A stretch of DNA of 64,000 nt from NCBI GenBank assembly GCA_013398275.1, contig VZSE01013216.1, forward strand, positions 2,067,917 to 2,131,916, read 5' to 3'. The position numbers were made by a program, and so were the translations under genes. The DNA comes from Promerops cafer. Lineage: Eukaryota; Chordata; Aves; Passeriformes; Nectariniidae. Under the pieces are notes generated by a model that did not search any database, had not been told where the DNA came from, and saw nothing but the letters and a program-made list of their open reading frames with translations. Shown one piece after another: positions 23,128 to 35,214 of the stretch (position 1 is its first letter; each line of letters opens with the position of its first letter).

Positions 23128-25089
23128 CTGTAAAGAGAAAGTATCAAAGCACTTAATTTGTCATAACAACAAAGTAAAAATCAGTGTCTCTACATTATGA
23201 TGTTCTAAGTAAGGTAAACTTAAGAAGAACCTACAGCCTGGACTCTTCCCATAGAAAAGCTCCCAACAATGCACACTGACATGCTCACAAGCGCTATGAA
23301 GTTAGTCCACTTGTTAAGTTTTCAAATTTAGGGAACTGTTGTTAAAGGCCACACGTGCTATCAATGCTACTACTGAGAAGGAAAAGCTGAAGATTTTAAC
23401 AAGCCAGCACTGCATGACTACGTGACACTTGCTCTCACTAGACCATAATGACAAACTGGGGTCCAGGAACTGCCAGAAAATACAACTATTGGTGGCAAAA
23501 TGAAGTGAGATGGCTTCTAGTTGAAAAGGTTGATCACCTTTGTATTACAGGATACTGATCAATCACACACCATCAGCTGAAATTGCCATTTCACTAAAGA
23601 AAAGCATCCTGATTGCAAATTATAATGGAAGCTACAGCCTTATCTAATGAAATTTAGTAAGTATTCATTTGTTTTCTTAGAATATACCCCAATTTGTACA
23701 CAGTGCTAACAACTACATATTCTACAACCTACGCAATTGATTCCAAGCTGGAGTACACAAACCACTACTGATAAAAGTCTTAGTACACCAAAAATGCCTC
23801 ATCAAATTCCCTCAACTCAGAGATCACGGAAAAGTCTAGAAGTCCTGCTTTAGAAGATACAATCATTAACAACTAAAATTATCAATACCTTCAGCAAACT
23901 TGAAAGCCCTTCAACTGTAGGCATGATTACATCAGTGCAACATTATCAAGGCAACGGCAGCAGTACCCACTAGGTCTATTAAGGAAGAAAAAAACCTTAT
24001 TTGTGCAGGCTGTGCAAGGTAGTGAAATCATTCCAGAAAGATGGATATAGGTGGATTTCCTGTGATATCTGTAAAATCCTCTTCTTAGAACAAAAAGCCA
24101 TATAGCATATTGCACTACACTGTTGTCACTGACACTGGGGCAGATACAAGGAAAGCTAAAAGGAAGTAATTTTAATTTATGATCTGCTATAGTATGAAAT
24201 GTTTTCTTTCCTATGCAAAATGAAAGAATACCAAAAAAAAGTACAAATTTTTCACATACTACGTATTAAGTACTTTTTATAATAATGATTTGCTTTATAG
24301 TCCCTTTTCAGATATTGCTTTTATTTTTTCCATATGGTAGTTGCATTTAGAAAGAATTTACTTCCTACAGTAGTGGCAAGCTAAGCTGCAAGAAGTCAGC
24401 ATAAATAGATACCTGAAGAAAATATAAAACCCTTCAGGCTCTGTTTCCTGTAAATCCACGTGACACATCCTTTCCCCTTCTCGTACTGCAAAGGACCTTG
24501 CATCCCCTATCCTACTGATGGGGAACCAGAATCTCTATCTAAAACAGCTTGCAGGAAGCTGCCAAATATCTCTCTATTCCATTGAGCAGATGCAAGGGAT
24601 TTACCGTAACTTTTATACAATTCTAAATCATAGTAAAGTCCAGTATCTTTCAAAAAGTTCATCAATAGAAAACATTGGATGTTTTCAAACATCCAATTAC
24701 ACAGAGTAAAACCAGAAATTTGGATCTACTTAAAGAACTATTTCTAAGATGTTCTACTTACCATGCAAAACACACACTAGAAGGACAAGAATGTCTTTAA
24801 AATTATTTTCTATCGGTTGAAACGAAACACAATAAGGACTTTCAAGACTGCATTACAAAACACAGTGAGCCAGGCAGTCTCCCAAAAAGGAAAAAACGTG
24901 GACACTCACCACCCTCCAAGTATAAGAACTACTAGAGATTTAAGTAACTAAGCCTTAAGAGAGCTGCCTGTGCAGTACAGGCACCGGGTCGCTTCGGTTC
25001 CCGTGAGCACAGCCGCGGGCAATACAACACCCCTGTCCCCGGGCACCGGCGCTGCTGCGGCTTCCCGCGGAGAGCCCGCCCGCTCCCAC
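23128..25089 (-). other. FASTKD1: FASTKD1 5' leader intron (probable)
   Basis: AT-rich sequence between a strong minus-strand acceptor (TTTCTCTTTACAG, intron end at 23128) and a plausible donor CGCAG|GTGGGA (25089-25084) inside the CpG island. No coding sequence or repeat is recognised. Splicing of the non-coding first exon is inferred only from these consensus sites. Confidence 0.5.
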
Positions 25090-25640
25090 CTGCGCGCAGC
25101 CTGCTCCGTCACCGCGGGGAATTCTGACCCAGAGGCGCCCCAGAAAGAGCGTGAGAAGGGGCCGAGCCGCCGCAGGAGGGGCGCGACCCGCGCCGCCAGA
25201 CTCGATTCCCGCCTCCGGGCGGCCGCGGGCACTGCTGAGGGGCGCTCCCCGTGCGCCTGCGGCACCGGGCGGTCGGGAGGCACCGAGCGGACGAATGGCA
25301 CGCCGCGGCCGGGAGGCACCGAGCAGGCGGGGAGGCACCGGGAGGCACCGAGCGGGCGAATGGCACCGGGAGGCACCAGGAGGCCGGGAGGCATTGGGAG
25401 AGCGGGCGCGGCCCAGCTGCCGGCCGGCGCGGGGCGGCAGCGGCTGCTTAGGGCGGGCTTCAGCGAGGGCTCGTCACACGGCAAACTCCCCACCACCCGG
25501 CGGGGTTAAAGGAGAAAGCAAAGGAGCCAGTATCAGCTTCGCAGAACCCGATCCGAGGAGAAGCTCTCAGTTTACATTTGCACAGCACCCTTTCTGCTTT
25601 CGAGCCGCAGCCGGAGACTGCTGACTCCAAACGCGCCCGG
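24960..25640 (-). promoter_or_regulatory. FASTKD1: CpG island, FASTKD1 promoter and non-coding first exon
   Basis: Abrupt GC-rich, CpG-dense block in AT-rich surroundings, at the upstream end of FASTKD1. It includes a candidate first-exon end at 25090 and an internal degenerate tandem repeat (about 25270-25400). The TSS cannot be placed exactly. Open frames on both strands here are a GC artefact. Confidence 0.75.
25270..25400. repeat. GC-rich degenerate minisatellite
   Basis: The motif GGGAGGCACCGAGCGG recurs in variant form at least five times, with a longer repeated block that also includes CGAATGGCAC. It sits inside the FASTKD1 CpG island. Confidence 0.8.
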
Positions 25641-27300
25641 CTGTAGCCCCAGCACTCCACGTGCCCCGGCACTGTCATCCACCGTGCGCATGCCCCCAGG
25701 CACAGCATTTCCCAGGAGCTGTCAGGAAGCGTAGGGAGAAAGGGAAAAGCCCAGCCAGTTAAGACTTTACAAAGGAAATAAAAATAATAATTAAAAATGT
25801 CCAAGGTTCATACAGACTATTGCATATTAAATAAAGTAACGTTTTTATAATTCATTCTGAGGGGGAGGAAAAGTCTTCCCTGCCTTAGAGAAGCACAAAG
25901 GGACTTAAGTTTGGAAGGGTAAAGTTGAAGAGCTAGGCTTTGTTGTACTGCAATTAATATTATTTTATATTACAATTTTTTTATGCTTTGCAACAACAAT
26001 AAATTTAAAATTAATTAGTTTTGGGAGACAAATCTAACATATCTTGCAAAGAGTATGTTGCTTATGCTGAATATGCATATCTCCAGGTCATCTTTCTGGA
26101 TATTTTCTTTTCTCATCACCATTGATAGCAGCAAAGACATTTAGAAAGAATGACAACAATTTCAGATTGCTCTAGAGTCTACCCAAAAAACAGAACAAGG
26201 ACTATGACCATGACCAATTCTGACCAGCTGTATTGCAGCTGTCTATTGAATGTTTGGGGTTTTAACTTTTTGTCTGTCACCCCCTAATATATTGGATGCC
26301 TATGAATATGGAACTCACTCAAACTAATAGAATAGACCCTAAGTTGTTTATTACAGGTCTGTGGTATTTTAGAAAAGCAGCATGTATTTTTTTAAACTGG
26401 ATTAGTTACAATTTTTGTAACTGGAATTTGTAGCTTGGACAGGTTCTGTATCCTCCTGCTAACAAATTCCAGATTACCCCAATTACAGTTTACACAGGCA
26501 TGCAAGCAACAGAGTGAGACCCAAACCCTGTCAGGTGAGCTCAAAGGGTGGCACGTAAGGTACCGCTTTCAAGAATGTCAGGCCTTGTGCAAACTCACCT
26601 AACAATTCCAAGGCATCTGAGAGGAAAACTGCAGCAGAAGGCAATACCATGTTCATATGAAGGAGACTTCTGTAAATCATACAGATTTTTCATTTACAAG
26701 ATGCTGAACTTTTCACTTTTGACTTGTGAAGTACATTTGGATAAAATAAATCAATGCCTAAACCAAATTTAAAATGCTAGATAAAAGTATGTTAAATTTT
26801 AAATTGGAAACATAGGGGAGGAAAGCAAGACTTAACAAAGCATGCTGCACTGAAGCCAGTGTTAGTTTACTGAACAGATGTTCACTCACCAGCTTCTTTA
26901 GGATTTCAGAACTCACAGGTGTCAGTTTCACACTTTTTTTTTTTCCAGAAAACCGTAAGATCATTGGGTTTTCTACTTCTAACAAACTTCTCATCAGCCA
27001 GTCATGTAACTTCAATTACTTCCCATTATGTATGTGATTACTGACCTAAATGCATACTGGTTTGAATTAAAACCCATCAAAGGAGGTACATACTTCAGTG
27101 CCAGTCTTAGTTTATTTGAAGGTGCTCACAGCTTTAGGCATTGTCATAAACTTTCATTCTTTAGTTTTAGGATAAATTAACTTTGAATTGAAATACATAC
27201 ATATGAGATACCATTATCAGTTATTAATTTTTTTGCACAGCTGGCCTAAATTCCCGTTTTAATTCTTTACAAGCCCTAGCGAGGTGTACTGCTGGAGGAA
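25641..27300. other. Spacer between divergent FASTKD1 and PPIG promoters
   Basis: About 1.7 kb of AT-rich sequence between the two CpG islands. I see no coding exon, RNA gene or recognisable repeat. Confidence 0.6.
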
Positions 27301-28080
27301 CCCTGAGCGCTTCCAACACCGTGCAGGACGGTTCATTTACCAACCCTTGGCCATTTCGCGGGCTCATCGGCGGGGAAGACCAGCACTATTCTCAAGCACG
27401 TTTGGCTAGAAAGGGCCCGTGTACCTGCCGCGCTCCAGTCCATCCGGCTCCTTCCCGCCCCGCGCCCGCCCGGGCCTGGGGCGGCGGGGCCGACGGGGCG
27501 CGGGGCAGCGGGAGGGGCGGAGCGCCGCTGACGAGCCCGAGGAGGCGGGAGCCCCTCCCCCAGTCGCTTGGGCTCCTCGCGAGCGGCCCAGGCCACCGGG
27601 CTGGGCTGTGTCGCTTCTCGCGAGCCCTCGCACCNGGCTGGGCGGACGGTGGAGGAGGAGGTCGCAGCACCGCGGGGCCTGAGCCTCGGTCACGGCGCGG
27701 GTAGGAGCTCCGGCCCCTCCCGGCCGGCCCGGCCGCCGCTTAGGAGCGGGCCTGGGGCTGCCGCCCGCGCTGCCTTCTCGCACACGCACCTCGCAAGGCC
27801 CGGCCGCCCGTGTGAGGGAAGCAGGCGGACCGCGGCTCTCGGCGCGTCCCGGGTGAGGGCGGCCCCTGAGAGGGAAAGGGTGTGAGGAGCCGCGAGCGCG
27901 GCCCGAGGAAGGCGGGAGCGGCAGGGGTGGGTGAAGCGGCGCACGGGGCCTGGCGCACATCGCGCCGGGGTCGCGCCGGCCAGGCCTGCTGTGCCTCTCC
28001 GCAGCTTAGTTATCCGCGGGTCTGTGCCTGCAGCGAGCGCCCTGGTCGGGCTCGAGTGCTGGCTGGGGAGTTTGAATGAG
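27300..28080 (+). promoter_or_regulatory. PPIG: CpG island, PPIG promoter and non-coding first exon
   Basis: CpG-dense, GC-rich block upstream of PPIG, transcribed to the right. Candidate first-exon donors are GCGG|GTAGGA (after 27700) and CCGG|GTGAGG (after 27852). Which is used cannot be decided from sequence. One unresolved base (N) lies at 27635. Overlapping open frames on both strands are composition artefacts. Confidence 0.75.
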
Positions 28081-31000
28081 TCTTCCCTCCTCCCCTAGAC
28101 GAGGAAGGAACGGCGCTGTCTGCGTGCCACATGTTCTCCCCTTTGCAGGCCTCTCCTAGGGAACTGGAGCCTGTAGGAGCTGCCGTGCCTGGCAGGAGAC
28201 TCCTCTGCCTCTCTCTTTTAGGGATTTCCTAAGGCGTTCCGAAGACTTTTATGAGTATTGAGTTTCAGGCTCATTTTTTTTTGCAGCTATGACCAAACGA
28301 TAAGTAGTGCATATACATGGCTGTACTTTGAGGTCCTGAAGAAGCTTTGAGAGACTTAAGAGAAATAGTTCACTAAAACTGTAGACAGAATATTTGTTGT
28401 AGTGCTAAACATTGCCTTTAAGTTCAGTCGCAATTAGAAAATTTATCAATAATGATAATTTTGGCCAGAAGTTTCCTAATGTTTGACTGGTTAAGTTCAT
28501 TATATTTAGTAGTTATCTGAGACCTGGTTTAAGAGAAGCGTCAGACCCTTATCTTGCATATAGTCCATTTTCTAAGATGTATTTTTTCTGAGAGAGTATT
28601 TTGGAGGCTTCATGGGTTTTTTTTCCTATATTGCCAGCAGAAGAGGCTGTTCTTTGGACAAGGATAAATGTTACTAGGGGTTTTTTTTTATGTGGTTTTA
28701 TGTTGTTGGATTTTTTAAATCTTTTTCCCGCTATTTTGTTTCACTATTCCCATTGCATTGGGGTCCAGCATGGCTCAGATTTTTAGGTGCTACCACAATA
28801 AAAATATGGTAACAATTTTTAGGTTAGACATAATTTAAGAAGCATTTGTCTGTCTAAACTTACAGAGCTTGATTTATCAGTTTGTAAAAATTATTTATAA
28901 ATATTTCAGAAATCATGTAATTTCCTGTATGTGAAGTAGATCTGAAAGGTAGCATAAAAAGGATAGCAGCATCAGTAGTTCTCTGAGAGCACCCTTTGGG
29001 ACTATATTTCTCATTAAGACTTCCCATTCTTTCAGTCCTCTTTTGTGAAATAAACAGTATTACTTTAATTAGCTAGCAGTCATCAAGCTGCTATCAAGAG
29101 AAGATTCGGGGTTTTTTCCACATAGTATCTCAGAAAATCTGGGGATTATGAGGGAATTTAGAGTGAAGAATATGTAATGGAGTGGAGGATTTTACTGTGT
29201 TGCAGCATGATTTCTCCACTACCAGTTCAGTCCTCCATGCGATGGTAGTTTAGGAGCCAGCTTCCATTTGGAAGCAGAGTCAGTGAGTGCCAGGGAAAAA
29301 ATGTGGCCATCTTCTAATGCAGTGAGGTTTAGGTCAGAGGCTGGGATGAAGCACAGAAGGGATCTAGAGTAGAGAAGGAGGTAGAACATGAGAATAAAAG
29401 ATGATACATCAAGGTTTTTTTGGTTATGGTTGACAAATATGGGTTGGCATTCAGAGATTTTACTGTTGCATGGTTGTCTTGCCTTATTCTCATCTTCAGT
29501 AACAGGTAGAAAAGCATTCCACTGCTGAAATTAATTTTGGGATTTACATGACTTGGAGATTTACATGACTGTAAAAGGTTTTTTTCCCCCTTTTATACAA
29601 AGCATAAACTTGCCTTTTCTTACCACTTTTTAAGTTTTATTTTAAAAGTTCATGGATTCAGGCCTATTCAAATTCATACCAGCAAGTCCACTCATTTGTG
29701 TACAGACTTGACAGAAAACACCTGTATTTTTTCACATATCATAACGTAGGAAAAAAAGTACTTTCTGTGTAAATTAGAAAATCACAACTAAGACTTGACA
29801 ACAAAGATTTTTAGTTGCAAGTTACAAGAGCGTGGTTGGATATTTTAACATTTTTCATTGTAGGTATCCCTTTTCTAGAAAAATAAAGGGGGTGATTGAG
29901 TAGGAAACTATTTCTGTGTAAACACTTTCAGAATGTTACTACCTTCTCAGCTGAATTTTATGCTCTCCCGGCTGGGGTGTTAAAACTGGTTGTGCATTCC
30001 TTATACTTCAGAGCAAGAAGACTAAATTCATGTTTGCACAAAATCATACTGAAAGTGGTGTAAGTGATTTACCGGTGCAGTAGGGTTAGGAGTATGTACT
30101 GCATATTTAGTCAGGACCTGTCTAAGGATGATTTTTTCTGAAGTCTCCCTTGCCTCATGTCCATGGAAGACAACAGTTGATATAGTCAGGTGTCTGATTT
30201 CTTTTTTTAGAGGGAAGCAAATCCTGTCAGTAGTCCAGTAAAGACTTGTAACATTGTAGAGGAGGAGGCCTGATGAAAAACAGTGAATCCCTTTTTGCCT
30301 GCAAAAATGTTGAAAGTTTTACTTTATGGTTGGTTTTTCCTTTGAAGGGACAGTCAGATTGAAAGCTTCTAATACATGATTTTTAATGATGACTAAAAAA
30401 TCTTCCTGCATAAATTTCATAGAATTTGTGTAGAAAGCAAATATTTTCTTTTCTTATAGGTGTGTTAAATCCATGTGATTGCAGACATCATCCTAAATCT
30501 GAAATGTGTTCTAGTGTAGCACATTATTCCTGAATTTGGCAACAAAAGTCCTGTGCTGCTGATTAGTGAAATGAAAAAAAAAAATCATTTCCTTAGGTGT
30601 CATTGCTGCTAATTCAGAGTTTTCAGTTCATGAAGTACAGAGGAAAAGATGGTGGTGTTTGGGAAAAATGCTGAGGAAATTATGGAGATTAAGGGTTGAT
30701 CTGTTTAGATTTTTGTTGTTCACATCTTTGGTATCATGCTAATACAGCTGCACACTCTGTCACGGGAATGGAACTGTGAACAAATTTTCACGTCTCCCAT
30801 TTCACAATCATAAATTCACTTCTACTTTAATCCATACTGGAAAGAACTTGTAACATTTTTAGTCTGTGCCTCTGCCATCAATTTCAGCTGATATGTGCTG
30901 CTGCCGTGTCTTTCTGTGGAGGGAGGAGGAAAGGCTGGTTTTTATGCAGCCAGGTAGCCATTTGTATGCAAGCTAAACACGTGGATGTAGGAACCCGCTA

Positions 31001-34000
31001 TTGTAGTATCAGCCCACGTTTATATTGTCTTCAAGTGACTGCAGCCACAGCCTTAAAGAATGTGTGTTTTGTGTTCACTTTGTGCATTTGCATTTCCTGA
31101 ATGCAAAGTTTTGCTTTAAAATACATTTCTGGAGATTCTACATGCCTGTCTTTGGAATATGTATCAATGTAGTTTAGTCTTGCTGCCTTTGTAGATGGTG
31201 TGAAACAAAATGCTAGGAATGTGAATTTATGTACTTTATTGTTTACTTCATTTGGACATCGAATGAAGATCAGTGCAGGTAATTGTGAGTTGATGCAAGG
31301 AAGCACATAGAAAGGCAAGGTAAAGGAGAAATTCAAAATCTGGAAGAAGGGGTGATGACAGGGAAGAAAGTGAAGGAATAGGACACAATGTATCTTTTTC
31401 TACTAACTATATCTTTGCTTACTATTCTGTCCTGTACTGAGACTGAAACAAATCAGTAGTTCTGCAGTTATAAAGAAGGTTGTTTTTTCCCTCCTATAAA
31501 ACTAGGAAATACTGCTGTATTGCTGCTTGCTGTCACCTTCTTTGGGATGCATGACATGCTGATACTCGATTGATGTGCATCTGTAAGTGCTTTCCAGCCT
31601 GTTCAGTCAAAGGGTTCTAGTATGTGTTAAAATGTATTATTACCAGATCCCTGCTAGCACAGGTGATTCTGGAAATCAAATTCCCCAAGATGTGTTTTTT
31701 AAGCATATCAACAAATATCAGTGATAATCCCCAGCGGAAAGATGCTTGTGAACATTGTGGGATAGTTATCTTTTTCCATTGGCACAGATCATTTTGAAGG
31801 ACAAGAGCTGCTGGCAGCCTGGCCTTGAGCTGGCCAGCTTTATCCTGCAAATATTTAAACAAAATAATGAGGTTGATGGAGGTGTGAAGTAATGTGAACC
31901 CTGAGGGACACAGTTGGTGGAAAGTTGGTTGTGGATGCAGCTGTTCTGACAAGACTAAGTACTTTTGGTGTATTTGTCAGCAAGTACCAATATGCTCTAA
32001 GCTGAACTGAGATTGTACTTTCAGACATAAAAGACACAAACCCTTTTTTTAGATATGCTGAAGTGATGTTCTAGGTGCTTGGTTGGCTTTGGGGTTTTTT
32101 TGGTTATCAATTCTACTTAGACTTAGTAGGAACCTCTTTGAACAGAAGCTGGTTGAGAATGATGAATGACTTGAAAATTTCAGAGTAGTACTTGGGCTGA
32201 TATTTTGTTCTTTCTTAGAGTTTTGGAAGGAAAAAGTGAGCTGACTTACCAAGATTGTCCTGCATAGCACATTTTTTGAATGTATGTATAGCAAGCATCT
32301 TTTGGGTTGACATCAAATTCATATTCCTTTCACTAGTGAAATTCCATCAAGTTCACAATTTAAAAATGCAAGGTATTGAGGGTTAAGAATGTTCTAAATG
32401 AAAATAAATTTTGAGAGAGAAATAGCACAAGTCATTTAAGCCCTATTGTTATCAGACATGTAGTGCTACTGAGCTTGTAGTTTTCTGACTTCATTGTTGG
32501 TATTTTGTGACTTTATTCTTGGCATATTTTTGGTGTTTTTCTTTGTTGGTTTTGTATTTAACATTCAGACACCCTGTACTTGCTTTTAATACAGACAGGT
32601 TTTAAACCATCTGTATGTGTAAGATTGTGTTTGGTGTTACTACATTAACAGAAATTATTGCTTTTAAGGACCATTTGTAACTTGGTAGTTTTCCCTGTGG
32701 CACATCAGGAAAAGGTCTGGCTGTAATAACAATGCAAAAGATACTTAAGCATACTGGAGAAGAAACACTCACTTGACTTGAGGTAGGTAGGATAAATGTC
32801 ACTGATATCTTAGCCTGGTGTTCTAGGCACCGTGAGCTCGAGAGTGAAATATATTTGCTTGGCCTGGTGTTTGTCCATTCACAGGGTTCATACTGACCCA
32901 TTGCCATACCTGTCATTTAGAATCAAGTGCAGCTGGTGTTTAGGAGATATTATTGGAGGATTTAGGGAAAGTGCAGGGTACACTGGAGGTAATGGTTAGA
33001 ATATGGACTACCTTTGTTTGTTCCACTGTGCATGAAACAATGTAGAGGTAGAAAAACATCAAATTGAGAAAATTTGGTGGAGATAGGGAGTTGGGTAGAA
33101 TTCCTTATTTCTGCTTTCTCTCCCATAATCTAGAAAACAGAGTTAAAAATTGACTGACATAGGTATATTTGTTTCACAACTTAGCTTTAGTAATTATCAG
33201 TGTTTGAAATAAAAATTGTCACGTATTAAGATAGTTGTCAATTATTTTGGCTAAAATACTGTATTTAGTTAAGGCATACCTCTACATTTCTCAAGCAAAC
33301 TGCTTGTAAAGCAGGAAATTGCTTCTCACTTAAGCACTAGAATTAAATGCTTAAAGTTTGGGTACAAGCAGCCGATCGGTTGTGGTACTGATGCCTCTTA
33401 GGTCTCAGTTCAGTTAAAACTGGCAGTTCTAGAACCAAACAATATTTATAATAGCATTTATTGTGAAAGGTTTCCTTGAAAAAAGTATCCCCATGCAGCT
33501 GTGTAGTCTGTTCTGCCACTGACAGTGAGTAGCTGTGCTTTGGCTGGTCTCGGTTCTGAAAGCAGCCTGTCCACTCCCACCTATCTCATCCCCTCCCTTG
33601 GCCACACCCTGCCTTCCTTGCGCTGCTCGCAGTCTGTGCAGCAGTATGGTGACCTGGGCAGCCTCCTGCTAACCTGATGACATTGAAGTTTTCAGCTATT
33701 GGCATCTTCTCTATTTGTTTTTCTGCCAGCTTCGAAACTGGTTGTACTAATAGGAGAGAAAAGCTAATTCAATTCAAGCAGACTGAGATAAGCCTGCTGC
33801 TTTGGACCAGTGTCTGACTTGTTTGTATGAATGTATTTGTTACACATCTAGAGAATATCTAGTGAGATTCTGCATTTTTTAAAAGTCTTCTCATCCTAAA
33901 AATCACATGAATAATTAACTGCTGAGTGGTGTTTAATTTAAACCAGTCCTGCATTGTTCTTGTGATTTTTGCTGTGTAATCTTTGCAAAATGTTAGGAGT

Positions 34001-34475
34001 GACAGCACAAGTAGAGAGAATATAGACTAACATGATTACACTGCTGTCTTGATTTTTTTTAGCCTCTTGTTCATATGCTGAGAGTGACAGATGGTGACAA
34101 TTGAGTTTTTGAAGGGTGTTCTGTGGTACAGCTATGAGTGAAGCTTTAGGAGAGATGTGTGCAGTATGTCAGCTAGATTTGAGCCATGTTTTCTGGCAAT
34201 AAAAAATAATTAGGACTGAAAGTGTATGAATTATATTCCAAATTCTGGAGGAGGTACTCCTGTCTTGCAGATCCTTTTGCTGTCTCTGTTCGGGTATTTT
34301 CCCCCCAGTCTGAAGTAACTCAGAGAGGATAGGGATTTAGAAAAGGAAAAGAATATGATTGTACATAATGTTGGAATGTTGGAGATGCAAATGGAATGAA
34401 GACATAGCTTGTTATACAAAAATAAAAGGAATTATGTAGTCTAAGGGAAAAGTTGCATTAAAATTCTTTATTAGG

Positions 34476-34625
34476 AATCATAGAATCATTTAGGTTGGAA
34501 AAACTCCTTAAGACCATTGACTCAAATAGTAAATCTAACAGTACTAAGCCTACAACCAGACCATGTCCTTAAGCAGCACTAAGCATCCATACATCTTTTA
34601 AATGTTACCAGTGATGGTGTCCCAG
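34476..34625 (-). repeat. CR1 LINE 3' fragment
   Basis: Reads AATCATAGAATCATTTAGG, then TTGGAAAAACTCCTTAAGA, then diverged sequence, as in the reverse complement of avian CR1 3' ends. It is 5'-truncated, typical of CR1, and antisense to PPIG. Confidence 0.85.
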
Positions 34626-35052
34626 GAGATAAACAATGGCATAAAAGGAAAACAAACAATGAAAAACCAAAATAATTTCTTTTAGCAGCAGTTGTGGCAC
34701 AGCTACACTCTTGTATTTTTTTTTGTCCAGAATGGTTTGGATCCTAACTGGAGCAATGCTTGGTAACAGCTGTGAGAGGAATCCAGAAAATACTGAATTT
34801 TGAAATTTGAAAATCGAATGCTAAAGTCTTGCACATATCTCACATTATCTTTTCCTTTTGTATTTCCCCACCTGAAGTATGGGACTCAAGTTTAAATTTA
34901 TGTTATTGCTGCAAACATGAAGAAAATCACTCATTTGGGGCTACAACACATGAAAATGACCGAAAGTACTTGGTATTTTCTGAACTTCAAAAAATGCTTA
35001 TGTTTGCTGTTTGGGGTTTTTTGTTTGCTTTTCTGCAGATTTTACTGACTTT

Positions 35053-35084
35053 TGTATTGACTTACACATGTATTGACTTACACA
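35053..35084. repeat. 16-nt exact tandem pair upstream of PPIG exon 1
   Basis: TGTATTGACTTACACA occurs twice in direct succession, followed by TTATTTCAG, an acceptor-like sequence about 40 nt before the real one. Confidence 0.85.
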
Positions 35085-35153
35085 TTATTTCAGTACACAG
35101 AAGGAAAAACTAAATTTTTTTTTATTACTTACAGTATTTAGACTTCTGAAGCC

Positions 35154-35214
35154 ATGGGAGTAAAGGTCCAGAGACCTCGTTGCTTTTTTGACATAGCCAT
35201 CAACAATGTACCCG
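35154..35214 (+). CDS. PPIG: PPIG coding exon 1 (start)
   Basis: Exon begins at 35135 after ATTACTTACAG. ATG at 35154 in GCCATGG. Encodes MGVKVQRPRCFFDIAINNVP. Donor CCCG|GTAAGA. Confidence 0.95.

Larger units (their letters stand above)
28081..35134 (+). other. PPIG: PPIG 5' leader intron(s)
   Basis: Seven kilobases of AT-rich sequence between the CpG island and the first coding exon. It holds a CR1 fragment at 34476-34625 and a 16-nt tandem pair at 35053-35084. Additional non-coding leader exons may be present but cannot be identified. No other feature seen. Confidence 0.65.

Noticed and set aside
24948..25804. Several overlapping open frames rich in Arg/Ala/Pro/Gly
   Set aside because: CpG-island composition suppresses stops on both strands; no domain and no homologous splicing.
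27321..28079. Overlapping open frames in the PPIG CpG island
   Set aside because: Same composition effect; two also run across the ambiguous base at 27635.
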